From Marsupella aquatica (Eukaryota > Marchantiophyta): 64,000 nt of DNA. Positions within the stretch are counted from its first letter, which is position 1. Each line of letters starts with the position of its first letter. A model generated the notes under the pieces. The model searched no databases. It had not been told where the DNA came from and was given only the letters and a program-made list of their open reading frames with translations. The position numbers were made by a program, and so were the translations under genes. Location: assembly GCA_973895155.1 (NCBI GenBank), contig OZ316898.1:6014001-6078000 (forward strand). The letters are read 5' to 3'. Below, one piece after another: positions 11,141 through 21,193 of the stretch.

Positions 11141-11251
11141 TAGCGTCGGGCGCTAGTATACATATGTTTTTGGGGATACTTTTGCATATAGATGTTTTGA
11201 ATGAGGTTTTGGGTATTTTGGACTATTTCAGGACTGTAGCGTTGGGCGCTA
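11141..11251. repeat. Palindrome copies 10 and 11, 3' flank of the cargo gene
   Basis: Copies lie at 11141-11155 (TAGCGT-CGG-GCGCTA) and 11237-11251 (TAGCGT-TGG-GCGCTA), each with the same single C-to-T change in the left half. No further copy was seen downstream. Confidence 0.85.
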
Positions 11252-12149
11252 GTATCACGATGTGTTTCAAAATGATGGATTTTAGAGGGTTCGATCTCAT
11301 TTTCCGAGAGATGTCGGATTAGGGAAGATTTTTTTGGTGCAGACATTTGCTGCTATGAGCTTTACTGTTTGCTGTTTGTTGTTTGCTGTTTGCTGTCACC
11401 GTGAAAAGCCTCTCTCTCTTGTCTCATTAATTTTCGTCTGAACCAAACGGCAAATCATGTCTGAGGTCTGCTCTACTCTTCAAAGTCCGTTAATTTTAGA
11501 AGCATTATACTTCTTCCCTTCTGGTTATACTGCATTCTTTCATGTGATTTCCTGTCAGCAATGTGTGATTGTTGTGTGGTGGTTGTGCAGGGTTTATGGG
11601 CGTCTTGATTTGATTGAGCTCTCTACAGATTGTCTTCAAACCTTTCACCCTGAAGGTATTCCTGTCTGGCCTTATAGTTTTTGCAACAAGCCTGTAATTA
11701 TTAATTCTGCTAAGGCCTTAGGTGCGTATTTGAGAATTGGAGCTGCTTCGAACACTTCAACTAATGATCTCCTGAACAGGATACCCATTAAAATTCATAC
11801 AATCATGTCAAACCTAGAATTCAGTTGTACAGTATATTTACTTCTCCTGAAGTAATTTGATAGGGTGTGTCTCTCAGGGTTTGTATGTTTATTGATTGAG
11901 AGCTATGTACGGACGGTTGTGATTTGTTTGTTAAAGCGGAAGGTTTGGAGGTGATGATCAAAATGTTTTCAGATGTATGTTCTGTTCTGGTCAAAGTGAA
12001 ACAGAGGGTGCGTTGTTTTGTCAGCTGGGATGTTAGAGAAAACTTAATAGCTGGTGTAGGCCTGCAGGCTGGTTTGGCCAGACTGAGAATAAATATTGGG
12101 GCAATTGGGGAATAAATATTGGGGAGACTGATGAGTGTGGTAACCGCAG
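11252..12149 (+). other. Region between cargo genes with possible upstream exons
   Basis: Contains a short TGTTTGC tandem repeat (about 11365-11396) and a 132-codon open frame (11457-11855) that matches nothing I recognise. Near 12090 and 12111 the phrase gaataaatattgggg is duplicated. Parts of this stretch may be 5' exons or untranslated region of the PHD gene that follows. Confidence 0.35.
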
Positions 12150-12998
12150 GTCTGTGCTGGTTGGAGGTGCGACTGGGGCTGGCTCAACTGCTCTGTGAGT
12201 AAGTACACTTCACTTACCTTCTTTGTGTTTGTCTCTTGGTTTTTGAATGGACTTTGGAGTGATGTTGAAGGCAATTGTGCAGATTTTATTTTCTTCAGCA
12301 TGGCACGGGCTGCTGCTGCCTGGTTGGATCCCAAGTTTGCCCATAAGGAGCACCTTCGCATGGATCCCCCCTGTTGTTTTGAATGTGATGAGGGAGGTAC
12401 TGTTTTGTTCTGCGATGGGCCTTGTAGTCGACATTTTCATTACTTAGTTGATGGGCAGGATGCTGAGGAGCCTGATGGCCATGGGCCTGAGTGCACATGC
12501 ATTGCCATTTCTAGAGGGCATGATTGGGACAAGGAGTGGCTCTGTGACCTCTGTCAGCAGAACCGAGCTTGTTGCTTTGCTTGTGGGTTACTTGGCCGAA
12601 CCGTGAAACCCACTATAGATGAGCCCCTTGTGATTCAGTGTGCACAGGATGATTGCTATTCCTTTTATCACATGGGTTGTTTGCGGACTATATTGAGGGC
12701 GAGGGAGTTAGCTCTGATAACTTATGCAGAGAACTCAGATGCACATCCCGCTACTCTGATATGCCCAAGGCATTATTGTGATGTGTGCAAGGAGTATCGG
12801 GATGGCATCTGGGAATTTATCCAGTGTCGTAGGTGCCCTCGTGCGTGGTGCAGAGATGAAGGACCAAAGGCAGACAAACACCTGAAGAGAGGGATTAAGG
12901 GTAGAGAAACTTGGGATTGTGGTCCATGGCGTATGGTGTACTGCAATCGCCATGTCATTCCAGAGGGTTCTGATGTGCCACCTCATGATTTCAAATAG
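12150..12998 (+). CDS. EDM2-like composite PHD-finger protein (cargo)
   Basis: Two exons can be seen: 12150-12194 and 12299-12998, with intron 12195-12298. The most likely start is ATG 12300, giving 232 residues. The protein is a run of zinc-binding pairs: CFECDEGG...FCDGPCSRHFH, then WLCDLCQQNRACCFACG, CAQDDCYSFYHMGC, CPRHYCDVCKEY and CRRCPRAWC. This order is that of the plant EDM2 family, whose PHD/ADD-type fingers read histone marks at silenced transposons and intronic heterochromatin. The rest of EDM2 (N-terminal region and C-terminal methyltransferase-like domain) is absent, so this is a reader module only. One zinc site is altered: RAWCRDE stands where the family usually has a YHRxC-type sequence. 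The upstream exon reads VGGATGAGSTAL and joins in phase; its meaning is unclear. No stop interrupts the frame. Being inside the transposon, it looks like a captured host gene fragment. Confidence 0.7.
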   Translation, partial: VCAGWRCDWGWLNCSVSKYTSLTFFVFVSWFLNGLWSDVEGNCADFIFFSMARAAAAWLDPKFAHKEHLRMDPPCCFECDEGGTVLFCDGPCSRHFHYLVDGQDAEEPDGHGPECTCIAISRGHDWDKEWLCDLCQQNRACCFACGLLGRTVKPTIDEPLVIQCAQDDCYSFYHMGCLRTILRARELALITYAENSDAHPATLICPRHYCDVCKEYRDGIWEFIQCRRCPRAWCRDEGPKADKHLKRGIKGRETWDCGPWRMVYCNRHVIPEGSDVPPHDFK

Positions 12999-13048
12999 AT
13001 CATAAGCCTTCAGTTGTGTAGAAAACACGACATGTATTAAGTATTCAT

Positions 13049-13140
13049 GAAGTGGACTAAATTGTTTGATTGTATGAAGTGGACTACACTGTCTAATGGA
13101 CTAAACTCAAATGGACTAAACTATCTGATTGTATGAAATA
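13049..13140 (+). repeat. Short imperfect tandem repeats downstream of the PHD gene
   Basis: Degenerate repeats of gaagtggacta and tggactaaact with tgattgtatgaa, three to four copies. They probably lie in the 3' flank of the PHD gene. Confidence 0.6.
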
Positions 13141-13219
13141 GTTGAATCTTAAATTGTTGCATGAATTTCATTGAGTGTTTGGGTTGGATAAATTATTGCT
13201 TCTTGTATTTGTTACAATA

Positions 13220-14013
13220 ATGCCAAGGACGCGCAGTAGATTGGGAGCTGACCTTGAAGGCAGAGTTGAGAGGCTACGCCTGAAGCTGAGTGGAATGAGG
13301 TTGGTCCCTGCCAGTTCTGCTGTGCAATGGGAGTTTTCGCCTGTACACAAAGACACGTATAGATCACCCTATTCATTAAAAGTGTATTTTATTTTGTTCA
13401 CTTTTAGGCCTCTAAATGTTCACTTTTTGGTCTCTAAATGTACACTTTTTAAACCCAAAAGGTACACTATAGTCCAATACTCTACACCTAAATGGTGAAT
13501 TATAAACTTGAGGACACAAAAATGATCTTTACTGGAAGGAGTCTCATCCTAGTTCATGTACAAAGGATGAACATGGTGGTATATTTGATGGTCATCACCT
13601 TTATTTCTTGCCCAATTGTACACTTTTTGAAAGCCAAATGTACACTTTCTATCACCCAAATGTTCAGATTTTGAATAATAATTCACTTTTAATGAATAGA
13701 TTGATATAGTCGGCCCATTACTCTGGATGCTCCACCCTTGCCCATAGGTTTTTGTATTGTGGCAGTCGATAATGGAGTGGTACAACCACAGCAGATCTGC
13801 TACTCTGCCTGTATCCATAGTTGTGAGGATTTTTGCCCAAAATGTCGAGTGCGCCCTGGGGATATATATAGGCGGGATGGACACATTAGACTGCAAAGGT
13901 GGTGTGCCTATATAATGTTCCACCATGATGAGCCAATCTTGGGACCAAGGGTTGAGACTGTTTGCCCTAGAGTAGAGCAACACTTAGTGGAGAAAGACCA
14001 GTATCAATTCTGA
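13220..14013 (+). pseudogene. 149-codon Cys-containing ORF split by a MITE
   Basis: An open frame starts at ATG 13220 (MPRTRSRLGADLEGRVERL...) and is interrupted at 13363 by a 342-bp MITE. If the MITE and one copy of its 5-bp duplication are left out (13363-13709), the frame continues without a stop to TGA 14011-14013, 149 codons in all including the stop. That the frame is restored exactly by the predicted excision is good evidence that the ORF was coding when the MITE came in. The C-terminal part has cysteines (CYSACIHSCEDFCPKCRV) that could bind zinc. The family is not recognised. A basic, leucine-rich N-terminus and the position just after the PHD gene suggest another cargo gene of the CACTA element. 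Confidence 0.55.
13363..13704. mobile_element. 342-bp MITE-like element with TSD TATAG
   Basis: The ends are inverted repeats sharing CTATTCATTAAAAGTG: left arm 13363-13384, right arm 13684-13704. They are bordered by the direct repeat TATAG at 13358-13362 and 13705-13709. Inside both ends are repeats of tgtacacttt / tgttcacttt. There is no coding capacity. The superfamily is not certain; a 5-bp duplication would suit several DNA transposon groups. Confidence 0.8.
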
Positions 14014-14797
14014 TTGTATGATGACTGTTTTGTCAATGGCAAACATATGAAGAGCCTGAATGGAGATACATAACAAAAGAACTAAAAAACATCACACTCA
14101 CCTTAAGAGGCAAGACCTAAAATCCACCCAAGGTCTTAAAATTCTTGTTGTCCCTTTGAGGGATTTGGGCATAAGAAGACAAACTTCACGTAATGTCTCT
14201 CAAGTTTTGTAGTACTGCCTTTCTAAACCCACACCCTTAACAACTCCTTCAACCCGGGTCTCAGAACTTTCTCCTTTTTGATAATTTTGAAGACTGAGTG
14301 ACTGTATTTCATTCTTACTACTGCACAGAAACACTATATGTTTAATTATGTAGATTACATGAAACCCTTTTAGGCCCTTGTCCATATGTATCCTGGTTTG
14401 TGTGGGGATGATGAAATGTTGTGATGTGGAATCTATTCTAGTACCTGCCCAAATAAAAAATGCCTATTTGAAGAGGATCATTTCAACAAATGTATTCAAA
14501 AGTCAAAGCATGAAAGAGGGGATTGATGGACATTATGATTAATGTTTCTTATTGTACTCACTGTTTTGAAGGGTCTGAGATTGCTGACTACTGTGAACAC
14601 CCTTGGCCTAAATCTGGTTCAGGTAGGCCTTTCTTTGGTCTTGTAAACTGATGACATTTTGATTTGTACAATTCAAGTCTCCTTCAAATACCCATTGCCA
14701 CTTACAATATGAAATGAGATTAGGTAACGTACCCAAGTAAATAATTTCTGATCAAGTTGCTAATATGTCATTTGTTTACCTGTTGTTGGCATGCATG
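14014..14797. other. Noncoding stretch, no gene seen
   Basis: AT-rich DNA between the split ORF and the nested LTR-like element. No gene or strong repeat was recognised. Confidence 0.45.
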
Positions 14798-15980
14798 TGT
14801 AGTTTGCTATGAAGAACCAAAAACACACTTAAAGGTCTTCAAACTCGGTATTCGTTCCCGTAAAGAACAAGATGGGGTTGGTTTGATAGATTTAAACAAT
14901 AATAAAGAACTAAAGATGTTTTCCACACATAGTAATCAAGTTTGATTACTTTAATAAGGTACTTTGAAGATCGCTCCACAACGGTGAGTGGTTTTTAATG
15001 ACAACTCAGCATCATGTAACCATAAATTAATGAAAAGGAAATGATTAATAAAACACAAGGGAAATAATCTCAAAGTACGCTAGGGGAGTCTGGAATTGAC
15101 CAAGGTTGCTCCTTAGGCATAAGTCAAAATGAAAAGACTTAAGGATTCAAATCCATATTGCTTTTTAGGTCTAAAATGTTTACTAGAGTACCTTTTAAAA
15201 TGCCGTAAACATGTCTTATCCTTTCTTTCTAAGTGGTACTCAGATAAGATCTAAAAGGTAGCTACTTCAACATTTAGATGGTACTAAGCAACATGAAAGA
15301 AAATCCATCAATTTCAAATAAGACTTAAACTCAATGAGTTAACTTTAAGAACTCAGGAGATTGCAATGAGTCACCAAAGAGGAATCTATCATCACAAGAT
15401 CCAAAGATTTCTTACAAATGGATTTTATTTCCTGTGTTTATAATCAGAGGTAAAAACACAAGAAGGAGGTAAGTCTCTCCAAATGTTAAACCTAATCTCG
15501 AACTCATAGATTCATGATCAATGGGTTTAACACAAGGTAGAGGCAAAAATGCAAAACTTAACCATACTTCTACACTAGTGGTGGAGGGGTCTTATAGTAA
15601 AAACCTATAGGGTAAGAGGTCATAGGGTCGAAGAGACATGCCTCTTCATACTCCTCAAAAAGTCAAAACAGCGATTCAGTAAGTGAAAAGCCGGGAAATG
15701 GCTAAGTAAGAACCCGTAAAAGCATAAAAGCGTAAAGACATAATCGCGTAAAAGCGTAAAAACGTAAAGGCGTAATCTGGTGAATGCGGTAGACTTAAAG
15801 ACTTACCAAATTCAACTATTTTTAACTTCCTAACTATAAGTCAGAAAACTCTGAGATTTTGCCGGGAGGTTTTCCTAGGTACAGACTACACACTAAATAA
15901 GTTTCATAGCTTTTAAAGCTCTATAACACATTTTGAAAAATAGGGAAAGATGCACTATTCTTAAAACTTAACTAAAAAGA
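14798..15980 (+). repeat. Left direct repeat of the nested element
   Basis: Similar to 19099-20530, with many substitutions and indels (about 1.2 kb against 1.4 kb). Ends in a GCGTAA-rich stretch at 15712-15780 followed by the shared tttttaacttcct segment. Confidence 0.65.
15712..15780 (+). repeat. GCGTAA-type short repeat cluster 1
   Basis: Seven or more irregular copies of (g/c)cgtaaa or its near relatives within 70 bp (cccgtaaaag, gcgtaaaga, gcgtaaaag, acgtaaagg, gcgtaatc). The same motif clusters again at 18622-18725 and 20339-20386, all inside the nested element. Confidence 0.8.
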
Positions 15981-15993
15981 CTTAGATTCTGCT

Positions 15994-18428
15994 TCAAGCT
16001 TGTTGTCGGATGTCTTCTGGTTCGAGTAGCTCCACGAGGGTAACAGTCCGAGCTTGAGTAACTTCCATCAGCTCAGCCTGGCGTGGGGATCCTCGAGAGT
16101 AGGGTAGGCATCTCAATTGCCTTTCAGGATACATCAGGGGCATTCTTCTCCTTAGATAACATATGTCTATTCGAAGAGCTTCTCTATATATCCCAATCAC
16201 GTCATAATTATTGCAAGTAGCAGCATATACTTGGGGATAATGGTATAGAAATTCATCAGAGTTCAGCATCCTGGAATAGAAAGGGTGAAGCCTCCATTTG
16301 ACATCTCTGAAATACCGGTTGAAGTTGGCTAGAGTTTGAGAGGTGACATTGTTCCAGATTCTCTGTTTCTCAGCTAATGAACTGGTTGAAACAAGGGTAA
16401 CCTTGGGCTCTCGAGGAAGATAAGCGTTCTGGGGAGAAGTAGATTTCTTACTCTGCATGAGAAAAGAAACCACAAAATCTAGGGCATAAGCTGCCAAATT
16501 TCCAAAATATGCCAGAACTAAATCTGAATCCTCCACCTCCACCTCCACATCTCCTTGAAGTAGCATCACAGCAAGAATGGGTCGGAAATAGAGAGAGTCA
16601 GTCCAGAACTCATCGAATTGTGCCATCTCCAGTCTGGAAGTTCCAAAACACCTGAGGTCGAAGATATAACTGGCCTCTGTCTTCTTGAGATAGTAGTATT
16701 TCCAAAATTCTCCAACCGGTGATCTGTTGGCCTGCATAATCTTACAGGTCTCCACATACCTGTGCACTTGGGACTCTGGATGTCTCGGGTATCTACTCTC
16801 GATGGTGGCATTCCGAGGTGTTTGAGTAGATGAAGTGACAACTGCTACTAAGTTTGGATTGGATCTTAAGGCAGTATCAACATCTTCAAATCCCTGCCTT
16901 GGGGATGACTCAAGAGAATTATCATAAGATCTATAAGTTTCACCATCTGAGGATGGATCAGAGTCTTCAGGTAGATCTTCTCTGTCAAAAGGGTGCTCAT
17001 ATTGTGACCGATTGTAGGTGGGTCCTTCTGTGGGTTCGTAGTTGGAATCAGGGCTGTAAGGTTGCAAACCTGGGCTAGGAGTAGGACTAGCAGTTGGACA
17101 TTGTTGGATCAAGTTGCGGACCACAGATGCTATCTGTCGAGGTTCACACTGTAGTAGTTCTAACAAGTCATCCACAATGGCCACACAGCTGATACTATTT
17201 GTTACTGGAATAGGCTCACTTGTTTCTAGGGGAGGGGGCTGTACAGTGACAGGAGTACAGATCACAAACTCCATTGGTGCTGGTTCTCTTGGGGGAGAGG
17301 TTATTCTGACAGGGCTTAGCTGATCATGAAATGGTGATCCCAAACTAACAGCCTCCATTCTCAAATTATTAACAGCATCATATAGTCCATCATCACTACA
17401 ACTGAGGAGAGATATCAACTTATCAATAAGCTGCTGATTCGACTCTGCCTTCGAAGGAGTGGACCTGGTGGTCTCATGAGGAGTAGCATCAGTTGGTGTA
17501 GCAACATCGTCTTGTTGATGAATGCTCCTTACTTCTTCAGCTTCTAGTGGATCTGCATCCATAGTCCGGCTAGGGAAATTCTCATTACTTATTGATTGGC
17601 GAACAACTTCCCTGCTATGCATAGGAGAATGTGTAGGGATTTCTAATGAAGTATCCTCCATAGGAACATCAGCATTCTCCTCAACGTTCTGATCATTTGA
17701 ATTCAATGGGGTGACATGTACAATGTCCTCCATAGGAATTTCTTCTTCAATACCCAAGTCAATCAGGAGTAACCCCTCTCTGTCTCTTCCTCCAGATATA
17801 AACAGTCATGAGTATAATAGAGCTGAGAGAGATAATTCTGTAAACAAGTGGTCCTCCCTGCTTCCAAGCTCCTTACTTGATCCTTCATTACATTAAACAG
17901 AAGTAGGGCCCAATTTACTTTTATAGCTCCACTGTGAGCAGCTACAATGGTGTTAGCCAAGGCCACAGGACAGAGAGTTGGCTTTTTCGGATGAAGAATG
18001 GGTACCAGAAATTCCATGAGCACTCTCAATTCAAGATAAGTACACTGGGACAAGTTCCAACCATTCTTGGCATTTCGAGTTCCTGAGAAGTATGGAGCAG
18101 ATAAGTCCTGCTTCTTGGAACATAACGCCTCTCCTTCTGACGGGCATCCAAAGGCGTAAGCAATTTGCTCAACAGTCCACAGGCTGGGGTGAGCTCAAAT
18201 CGTTTGCCTGAATTCAATCGAGATGATAGTCCCCTTCACAAAATCCTGCAAGTAGGAGTCGAGCTCGACATTCCAGGGGATCCTGAGCAAGCGCTCCAAT
18301 CCTAAGTGTTGTAAAGAGTCTTGTAAATTAGAAAGACTATCAGGCGCTCATGGTATACGAGCTGCCACTACTTTTGAGACTGCTAGAGCTTCAATTTGAT
18401 ACTGTTCCTCAGCACCCAGGTTTGCCAT
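15994..18428 (-). pseudogene. Decayed plant-transposon protein ORF (about 810 codons)
   Basis: Read on the minus strand from ATG 18428, the frame is protein-like to 17763. It has in-frame TGA codons near 18348 and 18192, and then a stop with a frame change at 17763-17765. A 587-codon open frame follows to 15994. The N-terminal half resembles the putative plant transposon protein domain found in many plant repeats: LLRIPWNVELDSYLQDFVKG, then TVEQIAYAFGCPSEGEAL, then the helical KVNWALLLFNVMKDQV segment. The C-terminal half begins with a long acidic, Pro/Ser-rich linker and ends in a folded-looking part (RYVETCKIMQANRSPVGEFWKYYYLKK onwards in outline). There is no polymerase or protease motif. 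It sits between the direct repeats of the nested element and is most likely that element's own gene, inactive in this copy. Confidence 0.6.
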
Positions 18429-18621
18429 AGCTGCAACGGTGATTTGCGTGCTGCGAAGGTTGCTTTCGAAGAGAAAGAGCAAGTGAATAGGGGTGGTGAA
18501 AATACAGGAGTGAGCGCCTGAACTCTGTGCTTGATTCCTATCAAGGTATGAAGTCCCCAATCCGTTTCTAAGTCCCGTTGCGAAGTTAGCCGTAGCGCCA
18601 TAACGTGAACTTTCCTTAAAC

Positions 18622-18725
18622 ACATAAGGCGTAAGCCGTAATCCCGTATTGGCGTAAACTTGTAACAGCGTAAACCCGTAAACCCGTTACGCTCTTACGC
18701 GTAAATGCGTAATCCCGTTATAAAG
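18622..18725 (+). repeat. GCGTAA-type short repeat cluster 2
   Basis: About ten irregular copies of gcgtaa / cccgtaa in 100 bp, lying just upstream (minus strand) of the ORF start at 18428. The position would suit a promoter or leader of the nested element, but that is inference. Confidence 0.8.
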
Positions 18726-19098
18726 TATACCCGTAGTTTACACTTGGCATTTTAACAGCAACAGCAGGCTTAAATACTGTAAAAAGTTTAAATTTTTCAG
18801 TAATTTCAGGTTTTCGGTATTACCCAATACTCACATAGCCCTCTCCTCAAACGGCGCCGTGCCCTCACAAGCCTTCAGAATGAGGTAAATAATATTTCTT
18901 GACCCTGAAACTGTTGATTCTTGTTGCAAGGGGTTCTCCATTTAAAGTTGAAGTGTGTCCAAATAAACATTATCTCATTGATTCTTAATTTGCAGCAATC
19001 CATTGAGTGAGAAGTTTTCCCTGAAAGAACATATACTTGGAGTCTTACATCAAAAGTGAATTTGCCTTTTGAGATATTCATTGGTTTCAAAAATTGTA

Positions 19099-20530
19099 TG
19101 TAGTATTACATTAAGGACATAAATCAACATTTAATGCCCAAAACTCGGTATTCGTTCCCATGGAAGAACATGTTGGGAATGGTTTTCTATCAATTAACAC
19201 TTATGAATGACTAAGGTGTCGAAAACACAAAGGTGAGCCTTTTACTATGGATGCTCAGCAAGGCATAGATTTAAATGTTTGCTTAACATTATAAATACGA
19301 TTAACAAAATGGAATAAATTAACAAAACACAAGAAAATCTTGAGGTATGATGAGGGAGTCTGGAATAGACCAAGGTAACTCCTCAACAACACTTAATTTG
19401 TGATGATTTAAGGTGAAAAATCCGCAAGAACATTTCTGGAATGAAATACTTTACTAGGATGATTATTAAAATGCCGTCAACATATCTTAACCTTTCCTTC
19501 CAAGGTACTCAGTTAGGATTAATAACCAATCACTTCAGCATCCAGTCGGTACTCCGAGTCACGAATAATGAACACCATCATCGTCAAACTAAAGTCATAG
19601 GTAATTGGTCAATAACATTCTTTACACCCTGTGCAAAAGCAATGTCATGCCAAAAACTTATGCATCAAGAACTTAGAAATGTATAGCCTTCACCAATTAA
19701 GGAATCTATCTCCATACATTCAAAAGATTTCACCATTTCACAAGGTTTTACTTCTCTGGTTTGATCTCCAACATTCAAACACAAGGAAGGGGGAAGAATT
19801 CCTTTGTATTAATCACTCATGCAAATACAGAGTTTCTCTCTACAAAGTGAAGCCTTGTCATGCTGCAAATTTGCAACATAGTGCTTACATAATTCTTTCA
19901 CATTTCAAATGACATAAATTCTACTTTATATAGGCTGGTAGAAACCCAAGGAGAGAGAAAATGAAAGGACATGCCCTTTCATGCCTCAAGGGTTCTTGAA
20001 CTAAAGTAAAAATAACAAAGGTGTGCTACAGTAGTACCTAAGGGTCACATGAGGGTTCCTAGTATATAAAACTAACCAAAAGGTATTGCAAATGTGAACT
20101 AATGTAAAAGTGACATTAAGGTAAAACTAATGAATAGTGGCTTTGTCCTAATTTTAGTTTCTAAACCAAATATCAGTTTGAGATGAAACGTTCCCAGAGT
20201 ATTCTCTTAGGTATAGTCTTCATGCTGGTAAAATCTCAGACTTTTCTGAGGTGTTTAGGTACTTCAATAAAATACCAAAAAGTACCGGAAATAAAGAACT
20301 ACAGAAAATCGGAAAAAATTCCAAGTGTTGAAGGTATAAACGCGTATACACGTAAAAGCGTAAACTCGTAAAGACGTAATCGCGGTGCAGCAAAAACTTA
20401 GCAGATCCAAACATTTTTAACTTCCTAGCTATAAGTCGGCTTGAGCTGAAACTTTCAGGGATGATTCTACTCCGTAATGACTACCTCCTGAAAAAGTATG
20501 AAACTTTTCTGACCATGAGAACTATTTAAC
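19099..20530 (+). repeat. Right direct repeat of the nested element
   Basis: Begins TGTAGTATTAC and is collinear with 14798-15980. Contains GCGTAA cluster 3 at 20339-20386. Short open frames inside it carry no recognisable domain. Confidence 0.65.
20339..20386 (+). repeat. GCGTAA-type short repeat cluster 3
   Basis: Five irregular copies (cgcgtatacacgtaaaag, gcgtaaactc, cgtaaagacg, cgtaatcgcg). This is the positional counterpart of cluster 1 in the other direct repeat. Confidence 0.75.
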
Positions 20531-21193
20531 TAAAATATCAGAGATCGGCTAATCGTGGTAATTGCACACAGAGCTCATTTTTGATGAAGTGCTTTGGAGT
20601 CCGGTTCTTGAATCTTCTAGTCTGCATTGCTTCTCCAATGATGTCCAGTCTTCTTTCTTGGTAGCATGCAAAGAGCAAGGATTTATATGACGATCCTTGT
20701 CCAATAGAGGCAATAGCCTCCGATGAAGCATAACATCAGGTAAAGTGTTCAGTTGATCTAAATTGCTACAAAAGGTAACTATATTACACCTTTGAGTTAG
20801 AAAAAGTTCAAAATTTATAAATTTTTCATCATTTCCAACTAATCTACTACATTACAGCATGTACTATTCTATTGGCAATGAAGGCTAAAGTGGGAGCTGC
20901 CTTTACCTCAGTTGGAGTACTGTACCTCAAATGTATGTCTATTCTTCACTTGTGCACACGTTTGCTTCGCATGACGCTCTAGAAGATGGTATGGAAGGGT
21001 TTTGGAGTTGTCTAGAGCTCTGCAAGATGTCACAGAAGAAAGATGTGCAACTGTGTTTTTGATTAGGTAGTGCTGCAATCATGGCTTCTAGCCAGGCTGG
21101 GTCACATAACACTGCACATACAATAGAGGCAGACAACCTGAGAAGTTTACCTCTTTCCCATCCACGTCGAATACAGCGTCGTGATGATAACTT
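20531..21193. other. End of nested element and 5' flank of the transposase gene
   Basis: 20531-20857 is the part of the nested element without a counterpart in its left repeat. 20863-21193 is CACTA DNA upstream of the transposase ORF; an earlier transposase exon could lie here, but I found none I could join. Confidence 0.4.

Larger units (their letters stand above)
14798..20857 (-). mobile_element. Nested LTR-like element, about 6.1 kb, TSD GCATG
   Basis: Two similar segments, 14798-15980 and 19099-20530, lie in direct orientation around a minus-strand ORF. Both begin TGTAGT and share aactcggtattcgttccc, ggagtctggaat.gaccaaggt, aaaatgccgt.aacat and tttttaacttcct..ctataagtc, in order. The whole unit runs from TGTAGT to ...ATTACA and is flanked by GCATG at 14793-14797 and 20858-20862. 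TG...CA ends plus a 5-bp duplication fit an LTR retroelement. The left copy lacks the counterpart of 20530-20857, so one LTR is truncated or the architecture is atypical. No reverse transcriptase, integrase or clear primer-binding site was seen. Alternative: two related non-LTR units in tandem. Confidence 0.5.
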
